Positions 54,989 to 63,794 of a stretch of DNA of 64,000 nt are shown one piece after another. Made by a program: the position numbers and the translations under genes. The stretch's first letter is position 1, and each line of letters begins with the position of its first letter. The DNA lies in assembly GCA_029212745.1 (NCBI GenBank), contig JARGOL010000011.1, positions 41,765 through 105,764 of the forward strand. Reading direction: 5' to 3'. The notes beneath the pieces are model-generated. The model was not told the DNA's origin. It did no database searches and was given only the letters and a program-made list of their open reading frames with translations. This DNA is from Alcanivoracaceae bacterium (GTDB lineage: Bacteria > Pseudomonadota > Gammaproteobacteria > Pseudomonadales > Alcanivoracaceae).

Positions 54989-56032
54989 TCACGCCAGCAA
55001 CGCCACACTCTTGACCTGGGCATGAACGCTGCGTCCGGGGCCCAGCGCCAGACGCTCGCAGCTTGCCCGGGTAATGCGCGCCAGCAGGATGTCATTGCCA
55101 CAACGCAGGCGCACCAGGCACTGGCCCGGGCGGGCATCGTCGCTGATGTCCACCACGCTGGCGGGCAGGATGTTGCTGATACTGGAGTCGGTGGCTGCAC
55201 TCAGGGCGATGCTGACGTCGCGCGCTGCAATGCCCACCCGTACCGGGCCGGGCGGCCGGGTGGCAGGCCCGGCCAGGGTCAGGGAGCCGCCGGAGAAACG
55301 GGCCTGGCCGCTGCCGGTGAGCTCGGCATTGACCACGGCGGCCGCGTCCTCGAGGTGCGCCAGCGGCAGGTCGGCGTTGACCAGCAGACTCTGCAGGGTG
55401 TCGCTGACGACGACCTTGCCCGCCTCGACCAGTACCAGGTGGTCGGCCAGGCGCTGGACCTCCTGCGGCAGGTGGCTGACCAGCACTGTGGTAACCGGCA
55501 TTTCCTGCTGCAGGGTTTCCAGCGCCGTCATCACCTCGTTGCGGGCGTCCAGATCCAGATTGGCGAACGGTTCGTCCAGCAACAGCAGCCGGGGCTGTGT
55601 TGCCAGTGCCCGCGCCAGTGCCACCCGTTGCGCCTGTCCGCCGGACAGTTCCCCCGGGCGCAACGCCAGCAGGTCGGCGATGCCAAGCAGGTCTGCCAGC
55701 CGTTGCACATGGGCCGCGGGGGTGTCGGCGCGGCGGGCGGCAAAGTGGATGTTGCCGGCCACGTCCAGGTGCGGGAACAGCCCCGGCTGCTGGAACACCA
55801 TGCCGATGCGGCGGCGGTGGGCCGGCATGCGGGCATGGGCGTCTTCCATGACCGTGTCATCCAGGCGCAGGTGGCCGCGCAGGCGGGGCTCCAGGCCGGC
55901 GATCCAGCGCAGGATGCTGGTTTTGCCAGCACCGCTGGGCCCGAACAGGGCGCAGCAACCCTGCATCGGGATGCGCGCGTCAAATGACAGGGCAAGCGGG
56001 CCACGACGTCCGTGCAGGCGGGCTTCAAGCAT
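54989..56032 (-). CDS. modC: Molybdate ABC transporter ATPase ModC
   Basis: The 347-residue ATPase has Walker A GPSGAGKTS (33-41), the signature LSGGQAQRVALARAL and a Walker B LLLLDEPFANLD. The C-terminal 120 residues form the molybdate-binding TOBE-type domain (SISNILPASVVDI). It overlaps modB by eight bases and is last in modABC. Confidence 0.96.
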   Translation of the reverse strand: MLEARLHGRRGPLALSFDARIPMQGCCALFGPSGAGKTSILRWIAGLEPRLRGHLRLDDTVMEDAHARMPAHRRRIGMVFQQPGLFPHLDVAGNIHFAARRADTPAAHVQRLADLLGIADLLALRPGELSGGQAQRVALARALATQPRLLLLDEPFANLDLDARNEVMTALETLQQEMPVTTVLVSHLPQEVQRLADHLVLVEAGKVVVSDTLQSLLVNADLPLAHLEDAAAVVNAELTGSGQARFSGGSLTLAGPATRPPGPVRVGIAARDVSIALSAATDSSISNILPASVVDISDDARPGQCLVRLRCGNDILLARITRASCERLALGPGRSVHAQVKSVALLA

Positions 56033-56696
56033 GGAGGTGCTCCCCCTGGCCCGGCCGTGTCAGCAGCAGCGCGGTGAATGAAAACAGTACCAGCAGGGCC
56101 GACAGCCAATGGGCACCCTGGTAGTTCAGGGCCTCCACCTGCTCGAAGATGGCAATGGACAGCACCCTTGTTTCGCCGGGGATGCTGCCACCAATCATCA
56201 GCACCACGCCGAATTCCCCGACCGTATGGGCGAAGGTCAGGATCGCGGCGGCGGCCAGCCCGGGGCGGGAAAGTGGCAGGGCGACGGTGAAGAAGCGGTC
56301 CAGCGGCCCGGCACCCAGGGTGCTGGCTGCGTCCAGGCTCTCGCGGGGCACGCCGAGGAAGGCGTTGCGCAGGGGAAAGACGGCGAACGGCAATGAGTAG
56401 ACCAGCGAACCGATCACCAGGCCCTCGAAGGTGAAGGCAAGGGATTGCTGGCGCAGCCACAGGGCCAGGTCACCCAGCCAGCCGCCGGGTGCCATCCACA
56501 GCAGCAGGTAGAAACCGAGTACCGTGGGCGGCAGTACCAGTGGCAGGGCGGCCACGGCCATTACCGTATGGCGCCAGCGCCCGCCACCGCTGGCCAGCCA
56601 CCAGGCCAGGGGTAGGCACAGCAGCAGCAACAGCACGGTGGTGACCGCAGCCAGTTTCAGGGTCAGCGCCACGGTAGCGAGCTCACTGGCCGGCAT
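56025..56696 (-). CDS. modB: Molybdate ABC transporter permease ModB
   Basis: The 223-residue inner-membrane protein has five or six hydrophobic helices and the EAA-type loop FPLRNAFLGVPRESLDAASTLGAGPLDRFFTVALPLSRPGL that contacts the ATPase. It overlaps modA by 14 bases and modC by eight. Confidence 0.95.
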   Translation of the reverse strand: MPASELATVALTLKLAAVTTVLLLLLCLPLAWWLASGGGRWRHTVMAVAALPLVLPPTVLGFYLLLWMAPGGWLGDLALWLRQQSLAFTFEGLVIGSLVYSLPFAVFPLRNAFLGVPRESLDAASTLGAGPLDRFFTVALPLSRPGLAAAAILTFAHTVGEFGVVLMIGGSIPGETRVLSIAIFEQVEALNYQGAHWLSALLVLFSFTALLLTRPGQGEHLHA

Positions 56697-57444
56697 GGTC
56701 CGCCTCCTGCTGTGGTGCCTGGGCGGGAAGATAACCGCGTGTTCTTATCAGTTCGGCAGACGCCGGCGACAGCACATGGTCGAGGAAGGCACGGGCAAGC
56801 GGGTAGTTGTCCGTGCCGGCCAGGATGACAGCCGCCTGTTGCAGGGGCTGGTCGGGCTGTGCCGGCAGCACCCGGTAGTGTCCGCGCGCTGCGGGCGCCA
56901 GTGACAGTACTTGCGACAGGGCCACCAGGCCGGCGCTGGCGTTGCCGCTGGCAACAAAATGAAAGGCCTGGGACACGCTGGTGCCATACACCAGCTGTTC
57001 CCGCAGGGCGTCGGCGTTGGGTTGAGAGGCGAGCCAGCTCATGGCCGCGGCACCGTAGGGGGCCAGGCGTGGCTGGGCGATGGCGATCACGTCGCTGCTG
57101 TCGAGATCGCCAGCGCGGGCGTCGTCCGGTTGCCACAGGACCAGCTGCCCGGTGGCATAGACCACCAGGCTGCTGGGTGCTGCCAGCCCCTGTTGCTCGA
57201 GCAGTTGTGGGCGCAGGATGTCGGCGCTGAAGAACAGGTCGAAGGGCGCACCGTGGGAGAGCTGCGCGTACAGCGCGCCGGAGGCACCCGGGACCAGTTC
57301 AACGGCTGTGCCGTGGTCGCGGGAAAACGCCGCCGCCAGCGGCGCCAGTGTGGCATGGAAGTTGCTCGCCACAGCGATGCGCAGCGGGTCGCCCATGGCC
57401 GGCACGGGCAGTACAGCGAGCAGCAGGAACAGGCGAGCAAACAT
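56683..57444 (-). CDS. modA: Molybdate-binding periplasmic protein ModA
   Basis: The 253-residue solute-binding protein has a signal peptide (LFLLLAVLPVPAMG) and the SBP_bac_11 fold: LRIAVASNFHATLAPLAAAF, GASGALYAQLSHGAPFDLFFSAD, and a conserved QAFHFVASGNASAGLVALSQV. It captures molybdate for molybdoenzymes. It is the first gene of modABC and diverges from a small lipoprotein. Confidence 0.94.
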   Translation of the reverse strand: MFARLFLLLAVLPVPAMGDPLRIAVASNFHATLAPLAAAFSRDHGTAVELVPGASGALYAQLSHGAPFDLFFSADILRPQLLEQQGLAAPSSLVVYATGQLVLWQPDDARAGDLDSSDVIAIAQPRLAPYGAAAMSWLASQPNADALREQLVYGTSVSQAFHFVASGNASAGLVALSQVLSLAPAARGHYRVLPAQPDQPLQQAAVILAGTDNYPLARAFLDHVLSPASAELIRTRGYLPAQAPQQEADHAGQ

Positions 57445-57534
57445 GCTGGGCAGTTTGCCCTAATGCCGGGTCGCAGGCGAGCGCATGCTACACAGGCGGA
57501 CTATACTGGTGCGCAGAAACAGAAAGGATCAAGG

Positions 57535-57915
57535 ATGCAAGGTATGAAGACAGTGACCGGGCTGCTGGCAGCCGTGTTGATGGCGAGTGCCCTGGCGGGT
57601 TGCAGTGACGGTTCCGTGGAGGAGTTTGCCTTCCGCAGCATGCTCGAGGTGTCCATGTCGGAACTCTGCGGGGAGGATGACGCAGCCTGCCTGGAAGCGG
57701 TGGAGACGCAGACGCGTCCGTGCATGCGCCAGGCAGACTGGCGCCGCTATATGGAGAATGATGAAGACCCGGCGGAACTGGAGCGCTTCACCACCGCGTT
57801 CTATGCCTGTGTGGTCGACGAGCAGGGCAACCCCTGGTTCACCGTCGAGGAAGATGCCTTCACCGAGCGCGAGACGCGCGACAAGGGCGCCATCTCCACA
57901 GCAGGCAAGAAGTAG
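57535..57915 (+). CDS. Small lipoprotein of unknown function
   Basis: From the ATG at 57535 (AAAGGA six bases upstream) this is 126 residues; a second ATG at 57544 is possible. The signal TGLLAAVLMASALAGC has the lipobox ALAGC with Cys at residue 23. The mature part is acidic, with a cysteine-bearing segment (ELCGEDDAACLEAVETQTRPC) that may form disulfides. No family is recognised. It is followed closely by the convergent pirin gene. Confidence 0.72.
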   Translation: MQGMKTVTGLLAAVLMASALAGCSDGSVEEFAFRSMLEVSMSELCGEDDAACLEAVETQTRPCMRQADWRRYMENDEDPAELERFTTAFYACVVDEQGNPWFTVEEDAFTERETRDKGAISTAGKK

Positions 57916-57933
57916 CGCCCCGCCCGGTCGCCG

Positions 57934-58800
57934 TCAGCCCGCCGTGGCGACGTCCTGCGCCAGTGTGCCGTCGCGGTAGTCGCGCAATGCCTGTTCGATT
58001 TCTTCGCGGCTGTTCATGACGAATGGCCCGTACTGCACCACCGGCTCGTTGATCGGTTTGCCGGCCAGCAGCAGCAGGCGCGCGCCCGCGCTGCCCGCGT
58101 GCAGGGTGACCTGGTCACCCTCTGCAAGCAGGGCGGCGGCATGGCGCGGCACGCCAGTCTGGTCCACAGCCAGGTCCCCTTCGAACACATACAGGAAGGC
58201 ATTGTGCGTGGCGGGTACCGGCACTGTGAGCGCGGTGTCTGCCGGCAGGGTGATATCGGCATACAGGGGTTCGGTGCTGAGTCCGTACATGGCGCCCTGA
58301 TGGCTGTCCCCGCCCACCTGCATTTCGCCGGCGATCAGACGAACGCTGGCACCCTCGGCGGTTGTCCATTGCGGGATCTGTGCCGATGGGATGTCGCGGT
58401 AGGCCGCCGGTTTCATTTTCTCGGCGGCGGGCAGGTTGATCCATAACTGGAACCCCCGCATGCGGCCATGATCCTGCTGCGGCATTTCCGAATGGATGAT
58501 GCCGCGCCCGGCGGTCATCCACTGCACGTCACCGGGACGCAGGTCGCCACGATTACCCATGTGGTCCTGGTGCAGCATGTGACCGTCAAGCATGTAGGTC
58601 ACGGTCTCGAATCCGCGATGGGGGTGTTCCGGGAAACCGGCGATGTAATCGGCGGCGTCATCGGAAGAGAACTCGTCCAGCATCAGGAACGGATCCAGCC
58701 GGGCAAAGCCGCCCTGGCCAAGACTGCGGCGCAGCTTCACGCCGGCACCGTCCTGGGTGGCAACGCCATCAATGACACGAACAATCCGACGAGCAGTCAT
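57934..58800 (-). CDS. Pirin family protein
   Basis: The 288-residue bicupin protein has the pirin pattern: FARLDPFLMLDEF, then HPHRGFETVTYMLDG with two metal-ligand His, DLRPGDVQWMTAGRGIIHSEMP and LQLWINLPAAEKM. Such proteins often have quercetinase or redox-sensing activity. It is the last of three minus-strand genes that answer to electrophiles and quinones, and a homologue (yhaK) sits beside a LysR gene (yhaJ) in E. coli. Confidence 0.9.
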   Translation of the reverse strand: MTARRIVRVIDGVATQDGAGVKLRRSLGQGGFARLDPFLMLDEFSSDDAADYIAGFPEHPHRGFETVTYMLDGHMLHQDHMGNRGDLRPGDVQWMTAGRGIIHSEMPQQDHGRMRGFQLWINLPAAEKMKPAAYRDIPSAQIPQWTTAEGASVRLIAGEMQVGGDSHQGAMYGLSTEPLYADITLPADTALTVPVPATHNAFLYVFEGDLAVDQTGVPRHAAALLAEGDQVTLHAGSAGARLLLLAGKPINEPVVQYGPFVMNSREEIEQALRDYRDGTLAQDVATAG

Positions 58801-58839
58801 GAGATTTCTCCTGTGTGCGCCAGGGCGCCGTCAGTGTTA

Positions 58840-59805
58840 TCAGGCACCCCGGTCATGGGGTGCGTCGAAATCCAGTTGCGGTCCCACCGGCACTACACCG
58901 GTGGGGTTGATGGTGCCGTGACTACGGTAATAGTGGTGCTTGATGTGTGTCAGGTTGACCGTTCCGGCGACGCCGGGCACCTGGTAGAGCTCGCGCAGGT
59001 AATTGCCCAGGTGCGGATAGTCGGCAATGCGACGCACATTGCATTTGAAATGGCCCACGTACACGGCATCAAAGCGCACCAGCGTGGTAAACAGGCGCCA
59101 GTCTGCTTCCGTGATGGTATCGCCGGCGAGATAGCGCTGTTTCCCAAGGCGCTCCTCCACCCAGTCCAGCGCGTCGAACAGGGTCGTCACCGCCTCTTCG
59201 TAGGCTGCCTGTGTGGTGGCGAAACCGGCTTTGTACACGCCATTGTTGATGTCGTGATAGACCCGCTCGTTGACGCTGTCGATGGTCTCGCGCAAGGCCT
59301 CGGGGTAGTAGTCGCCGTGGCGTGCGCCAATGCCATCGAAGGCGCTGTTGAGCATACGGATGATGTCGGCCGATTCGTTGCTGACAATGGTTTCCGTCTT
59401 GCGGTCCCACAACACCGGAACGGTGACGCGTCCTGAGTAGGCCGGATCGGCCTTCAGGTACAGCTGGTACAGCTTGTCCAGGCCGTACAGGGCATCGCCC
59501 GTGGCCCCGTCAAAGTCCTGGTTCAGCTCCCAGCCGTTCTCCAGCATCAGCGGATTGACCACGGATACACCGATCATGTCCTCAAGCCCTTTCAGGGCAC
59601 GGAAAATGAGCGTGCGGTGGGCCCACGGGCAGGCCAGCGACACGTACAGGTGATAGCGACCGGCCTCGGCCGGAAAGCGTGCCCCGGCGTCGGCGGACAC
59701 GGCATCCCGGAACTGGCTTTCGCTGCGCACAAAGCGCCCGCCCGTCTTGCTGGTGTCGTACCACTTGTCGTGCCAGACACCGTCTACCAGCAATCCCATG
59801 GTCAA
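58840..59805 (-). CDS. Glutathionyl-hydroquinone reductase
   Basis: The 321-residue glutathione-transferase-like enzyme has the catalytic motif SLACPWAHRTLIF (Cys60 or so), VNPLMLENGWEL and LYQLYLKADPAYSGRVTVPVLWD, then a helical C-terminal domain (VNERVYHDINNGVYKAGFATTQ) typical of YqjG/Xi-class enzymes. It reduces glutathionyl-quinones and so detoxifies aromatic compounds. It lies 39 bases upstream of pirin. Confidence 0.93.
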   Translation of the reverse strand: MTMGLLVDGVWHDKWYDTSKTGGRFVRSESQFRDAVSADAGARFPAEAGRYHLYVSLACPWAHRTLIFRALKGLEDMIGVSVVNPLMLENGWELNQDFDGATGDALYGLDKLYQLYLKADPAYSGRVTVPVLWDRKTETIVSNESADIIRMLNSAFDGIGARHGDYYPEALRETIDSVNERVYHDINNGVYKAGFATTQAAYEEAVTTLFDALDWVEERLGKQRYLAGDTITEADWRLFTTLVRFDAVYVGHFKCNVRRIADYPHLGNYLRELYQVPGVAGTVNLTHIKHHYYRSHGTINPTGVVPVGPQLDFDAPHDRGA

Positions 59806-59838
59806 TCCTCCTGTTCCGGGAATTTATCTATGTGTTGC

Positions 59839-60456
59839 TCAGGCGGCCTGGCGCGCCGTCTCCACCAACGTGTCCATGCGTGCCATGGCGTCGTCCAGGG
59901 ATGCCTGCTTCTGGTCGCCCATGGCAAGACCTTCGGCGAAAGTGACGTGCACCTGCTTGAGACCAATAAAGCCGAGGAACTGGCGAACGAACGGCACCTG
60001 GTGGTCGTTGCCGCTGGCGTGGTACATGCCGCCCCGCGCCGCAAACACGAACACCGGCTTGTCGCGCAGCAAGCCCTTCGGGCCCTCGCTGGTGTATTCG
60101 AAGGTGACGCCAGCGCGGGCAATGTGGTCAAACCAGCTCTTCAGCTGGGAGGGCACACCGAAGTTGTACATGGGCAGACCCAGTACCACCACGTCGGCGT
60201 GCTTGAGTTCGTCCACCAGCGCGTCCGATTCGTCCACCACCGCCTGCTGGGCGGGCGAGCGCGAGTCGGCGTCACTGGTAAAGGCGCCAAAGCGTTCCCC
60301 GTCCAGGTGTGGCAGCGGGCTGGCGCCGACATCACGGGTGATCACCTGGCCGTCGGGGTGAGCCGCCAGCCAGCGCTTCACGAAGGCCTCTGCAAGAAAG
60401 CTGGACTGGCCGTTGTCGCCAAGGATGCTGCTTTTCACAAGAAGAAGGGTACTCAT
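59839..60456 (-). CDS. azoR: FMN-dependent NADH azoreductase
   Basis: The 205-residue flavodoxin-like protein starts at the ATG at 60456 (AGGAGG ahead). Motifs LLLVKSSILGDNGQSS, VVLGLPMYNFGVPSQLKSWFDHIARAGVTF and FVFAARGGMY are typical of AzoR, which reduces azo dyes and quinones with NADH. It is the first gene of the quinone-defence set and diverges from the LysR regulator. Confidence 0.95.
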   Translation of the reverse strand: MSTLLLVKSSILGDNGQSSFLAEAFVKRWLAAHPDGQVITRDVGASPLPHLDGERFGAFTSDADSRSPAQQAVVDESDALVDELKHADVVVLGLPMYNFGVPSQLKSWFDHIARAGVTFEYTSEGPKGLLRDKPVFVFAARGGMYHASGNDHQVPFVRQFLGFIGLKQVHVTFAEGLAMGDQKQASLDDAMARMDTLVETARQAA

Positions 60457-60487
60457 GGAACCTCCTGGATTGATTGGGTATGGGCGC

Positions 60488-60553
60488 ATTGTTGTATTTA
60501 TCAATCGAATGAGAAATGGCACTATGTAGCGCTATTAGATCAGTTTTTCTGAT
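60488..60553. promoter_or_regulatory. Candidate LysR sites between azoR and lysR
   Basis: Two dyads lie in the divergent gap: ATTG at 60488-60491 with CAAT at 60502-60505 (arms of a T-N11-A type site), and a perfect ATCAG-N5-CTGAT at 60539-60553. Either could bind the LysR protein encoded next door. Confidence 0.45.
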
Positions 60554-60568
60554 GTTTAGAGGTGCTCA

Positions 60569-61471
60569 GTGGACCTTAAGGTGACCCTGGAGCAGTGGCG
60601 GGCCCTGCTGGCGGTGGTGGATGCGGGCGGGTACGCCCCGGCGGCAGAGGCGCTGGACAAGAGCCAGTCGGCCATCAGCTATGCCATCCAGCGCCTGGAG
60701 ACAGCGCTGCAGGTGCGCGTGTTCCGGCTACAGGGGCGCAAGGCCGCACTCACCCCCGCCGGTGAGATCCTGTACCGCCGGGCCCAGGCACTGGTGGAGG
60801 AGGCCAGCCGGCTGGAATCCAGTGCCGACAGCCTGTCACAGGGTATCGAGGCGCAACTGTACCTGGCCGTGGATGCCATATTCCCGGAGTGGCTGCTGCT
60901 GGACTGTCTGTCGCGGTTTGCTGCGGAATTCCCGGAGACCCGGGTGGAGTTGCTGGAGACGGTGCTGTCTGGCACCGATGAAGCGCTGATGCGCCACGAC
61001 GTGGACCTGGCGGTAACGCCCCGGGTGCCGCCGGGCTTTGCCGGCGACCCACTGATGCGGGTACGGTTCATTCCGGTGGCCCACCCTGACCATCCCCTGC
61101 ATGCCGCAGGCCGGCCGTTGCGTTATGCCGACCTGCGTCGTTACCGGCAGCTGGTTGTTCGTGACTCCGGCAGCCGCAGCATGGACGCCGGCTGGCTCGG
61201 CGCCGAGCAGCGCTGGACCATGAGCCACCTGTCCACGTCCATCCGGGCAGCCTGCGCCGGCCTCGGGTTTGCCTGGTATCCGGAAGAGAAAATTCGTGAG
61301 CCGTTGCAACATGGTGTGCTCAAGCCGCTGGCCATGGAAGAGGGCAGTGAACGGTTCGCTGAACTGTACCTGGTGCTGGCGGAGGGCAGCTATACCGGCC
61401 CGGCAGGGCAGCGGCTGGCGGAAATTATTGCTGCGGAGGTGAAAAGCGCATGCAAGAAAAAACAACCCTGA
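60569..61471 (+). CDS. LysR-family transcriptional regulator
   Basis: The 300-residue protein has the LysR helix-turn-helix at residues 6-63 (TLEQWRALLAVVDAGGYAPAAEALDKSQSAISYAIQRLE), followed by the periplasmic-binding-like effector domain. It starts with GTG and diverges from azoR. Its neighbours parallel YhaJ in E. coli, which responds to aromatic electrophiles; this regulator probably controls azoR, the hydroquinone reductase and pirin. Its stop overlaps the next gene by 22 bases. Confidence 0.92.
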   Translation: MDLKVTLEQWRALLAVVDAGGYAPAAEALDKSQSAISYAIQRLETALQVRVFRLQGRKAALTPAGEILYRRAQALVEEASRLESSADSLSQGIEAQLYLAVDAIFPEWLLLDCLSRFAAEFPETRVELLETVLSGTDEALMRHDVDLAVTPRVPPGFAGDPLMRVRFIPVAHPDHPLHAAGRPLRYADLRRYRQLVVRDSGSRSMDAGWLGAEQRWTMSHLSTSIRAACAGLGFAWYPEEKIREPLQHGVLKPLAMEEGSERFAELYLVLAEGSYTGPAGQRLAEIIAAEVKSACKKKQP

Positions 61472-61692
61472 ACCCGGGCTATTACCGCCATTACAAGGGC
61501 AATGACTATCAGGTGATCGGGGTGGCGACCCACAGTGAAAGCGGCGATGCACTGGTGGTGTACCGGCCCCTCTACGGTGAGGGCGCGTTGTGGGTGCGGC
61601 CGCTGGATATGTTTGTCGAGCAGGTACAGGTCGACGGCAAAAGCGTGCCGCGTTTTGCCTGGCTCGGTGAGGCGCCCTCCAGCAGTCAATAA
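61450..61692 (+). CDS. DUF1653 protein
   Basis: The 80-residue protein reads LNPGYYRHYKGNDYQVIGVATHSESGDALVVYRPLYGE and ends LWVRPLDMFVEQV, the typical DUF1653 pattern. It is a small beta-rich cytoplasmic protein of unknown function. It starts inside the 3' end of the LysR gene, so translation is probably coupled. Confidence 0.88.
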   Translation: MQEKTTLNPGYYRHYKGNDYQVIGVATHSESGDALVVYRPLYGEGALWVRPLDMFVEQVQVDGKSVPRFAWLGEAPSSSQ

Positions 61693-61712
61693 AAAGGGCG
61701 CCCGAAGGCGCC
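61691..61712 (-). terminator. ompW terminator
   Basis: On the minus strand GGGCGCC, loop TTCG, GGCGCCC is followed by TTTTTA, about 21 bases after the ompW stop. It also ends plus-strand DUF1653 transcription poorly. Confidence 0.82.
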
Positions 61713-61732
61713 CCGGATTTCTGCGGGCAGTA

Positions 61733-62401
61733 TCAGAACTTCATGCCCAGGCCGACCATGTAGACCCAGGGGTCGATTTCCACATCGATCTTTTCCACCA
61801 GGTTGGAGTTGGCCTTCACCGTGGCCGTGGTATCGATATCCACGTTCCAGGCGGTGGCGGTAAATACCAGGTTGTCTTCCAGCGGGATATCGAAGCCGAT
61901 TTCGTAGGCCACACCGTGGGAGTCGCTCAGTGACAGCGAGGTGTAGTCAGCGCCCAGCAAGCCATCAAGCTCCGCCGTGGTGTCCTCGTTGAAGAAGGTG
62001 GTGTAGTTGTAACCGACGCCGACATAGGGCTTGATCACGTCGCTCACCGGTACGTAATAGTTCACCAGCAGCGTTGGCGGCAGGTGCTCGGTGGAGCCCA
62101 CGCGGGCGCCGCCAAGGACCGTGCCCAGGCCATCAATATCGTGTTCGAACGGCGTGGCACCGAGCAACTCAACGCCGATAGCGTCGGTCATCATGTAGGT
62201 GCCACTGATACCGAAACCCACCCCGTCGTCCACTTCCACCACTTCGCCCTGCAGGCCGAGGATCTTCGACTGGGAGTCGGACTCCGGTGCCACCATGGCG
62301 GGGCCGAACTTGATCAGTACATCCCCGGCCTCATAGGCCAGGGCCGGTGCGGTGGCAGAAAGCACCGCGGACGCAAGCACAGAAAGATGCAGTTTTTTCA
62401 T
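61733..62401 (-). CDS. ompW: Outer-membrane protein OmpW
   Basis: From the ATG at 62401 this is 222 residues with a signal peptide (LSVLASAVLSATAPALA). The eight-stranded barrel is evident from alternating residues and ends in the OM signature MVGLGMKF. LPPTLLVNYYVPVSDVIKPYVGVGYNYTTFF is the OmpW core. OmpW proteins pass small hydrophobic molecules, which suits an alkane user. An FNR/ANR-type box lies about 110 bases upstream. Confidence 0.94.
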   Translation of the reverse strand: MKKLHLSVLASAVLSATAPALAYEAGDVLIKFGPAMVAPESDSQSKILGLQGEVVEVDDGVGFGISGTYMMTDAIGVELLGATPFEHDIDGLGTVLGGARVGSTEHLPPTLLVNYYVPVSDVIKPYVGVGYNYTTFFNEDTTAELDGLLGADYTSLSLSDSHGVAYEIGFDIPLEDNLVFTATAWNVDIDTTATVKANSNLVEKIDVEIDPWVYMVGLGMKF

Positions 62402-62501
62402 GACAGTTCCTCGCAACAATTGCGGGGACATGCTGAATGTTTTGGGTCGTCGCGAATATGACGCAGATCAAGAGTCGCGGTTGGACCCAGCAAATGAGCG
62501 T

Positions 62502-62525
62502 TGACCTTGACTTGAATCAAGGTCA
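62502..62525. promoter_or_regulatory. FNR/ANR-type box upstream of ompW
   Basis: TTGAC-N4-ATCAA at 62507-62520 matches the FNR consensus with one change, and is the centre of a perfect inverted repeat TGACCTTGA-N6-TCAAGGTCA (62502-62525). It lies between the porin stop and the ompW start, so it should act on ompW in response to oxygen. Confidence 0.65.
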
Positions 62526-62582
62526 GCGCAGACTTGCGGGAGATAGGAGATATCCGGTCAGCGCAACCGGCAGCGGCTATCG

Positions 62583-63794
62583 TCAGAAGGTGGCGTTGAT
62601 CATCAGCCACAGTTTGTCGGTATCTACGGCAAGAGCGTTGGCATCGTAGTCCGCATACTTGGCGACGACGGTGACATTCTTTCCGATCTTGCGGGCAACG
62701 ACGGCATCAATCTCATTGCCGTAACTGATGTTGTTCTCGTCAGATTCGAAATCATGACAGAACGCCGCAAGCTTGAACCCTGCCAGGGTGTAGCTGATGC
62801 TTCCGTAGGTGTCCACGACGCCATTCGCCGGCGTGTTGAGGAAGATATCTGCGAAGCCCTGGAACTTGTGCAGCGTGGCCAGCGGTGTCTTGAATGCCGT
62901 TCCAGCGTCCTTGTCAGCACCAAGTACTTCCTGTGCAGCGAGAAACTTTACCCCCGCCACTGAAATGCCGAGCTCAGCCAGTCGATAGTTGGCATCATAC
63001 TCTACCGTGTTATTGGCATGCTCTGATTGTCTGGCATACTCCAGTGCGTAGCTCGGACGCAGGGGAAGGTCAGCCAGTCCTCCACTGGCGCGTAAGCCCA
63101 GGGTAGTGCTGGACAGTGCTGCTGCGTCTTCAAAATCGAGAACGTAACCATAACCCGCCAGCGTGAATACATCGGTCAGGCTGAAGCCAACGTTGAGTAC
63201 ATGGCTGTCGCTATTCAGGTCGGCGGCAGGTGTGCCGTTCTCGGGGCCGAAGATACGGTTGACGTTGTCTATGTAGCCATAAAAGACGCTCAGGCTATCC
63301 AGCGTGTAACTGACACTGCCTGCATCATAGGTTTGCTCGTTCTGGCGCCAGCCGACGCCACCGACAAAGCGCTGGTTGTCCAGGTTGATACGCTGGCGAC
63401 CGAGACGGACGACGCTTTTGTCGAGGCCCTTGTAATCGAGGTAGAACTGATTGAAGTCAGTGCCCTCAGGGTCAGGAACGGTGGAGTACCCGGTCTTGCC
63501 GTTACGGGTGTTATTGAACCGCTGCGGGCCCAGGTAAGCGACATTATCGAATTCCAGCAGCGTGGAGAAATCCAGATAGCTATCGCTCTGCCACGTCAGG
63601 CGGGTGCGTAGTGTGTGCGCGCTGGCATCATCCAGGGCATTGTCCTGGTCCACATCCTCATAGCGGTAACGCAGGTTCAGTTTGGCTGACCCGCCACTGA
63701 GTGCCTCGCTGACGGAATCAGCGGCGCTCGCGGACGGCGTGTAGAACAGCGGGGCGCTGGCAATCGCCAGGGCCATCATGGTTACGTGCTTCAT
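62583..63794 (-). CDS. Outer-membrane porin, alginate-export-like family
   Basis: The 403-residue protein has a signal peptide (MMALAIASAPLFYTPSASA) and a long beta-barrel with alternating residues, for example KLNLRYRYEDVDQDNALDD, RLGRQRINLDNQRFVGGVGW and a final LWLMINATF with C-terminal Phe. This is the pattern of alginate_exp-type barrels. The start has GAGGGAAG ahead. The start lies inside the C-terminal tail of the cobA-like frame on the same strand. It may be a nitrate or sugar-acid porin; substrate is unknown. Confidence 0.85.
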   Translation of the reverse strand: MKHVTMMALAIASAPLFYTPSASAADSVSEALSGGSAKLNLRYRYEDVDQDNALDDASAHTLRTRLTWQSDSYLDFSTLLEFDNVAYLGPQRFNNTRNGKTGYSTVPDPEGTDFNQFYLDYKGLDKSVVRLGRQRINLDNQRFVGGVGWRQNEQTYDAGSVSYTLDSLSVFYGYIDNVNRIFGPENGTPAADLNSDSHVLNVGFSLTDVFTLAGYGYVLDFEDAAALSSTTLGLRASGGLADLPLRPSYALEYARQSEHANNTVEYDANYRLAELGISVAGVKFLAAQEVLGADKDAGTAFKTPLATLHKFQGFADIFLNTPANGVVDTYGSISYTLAGFKLAAFCHDFESDENNISYGNEIDAVVARKIGKNVTVVAKYADYDANALAVDTDKLWLMINATF

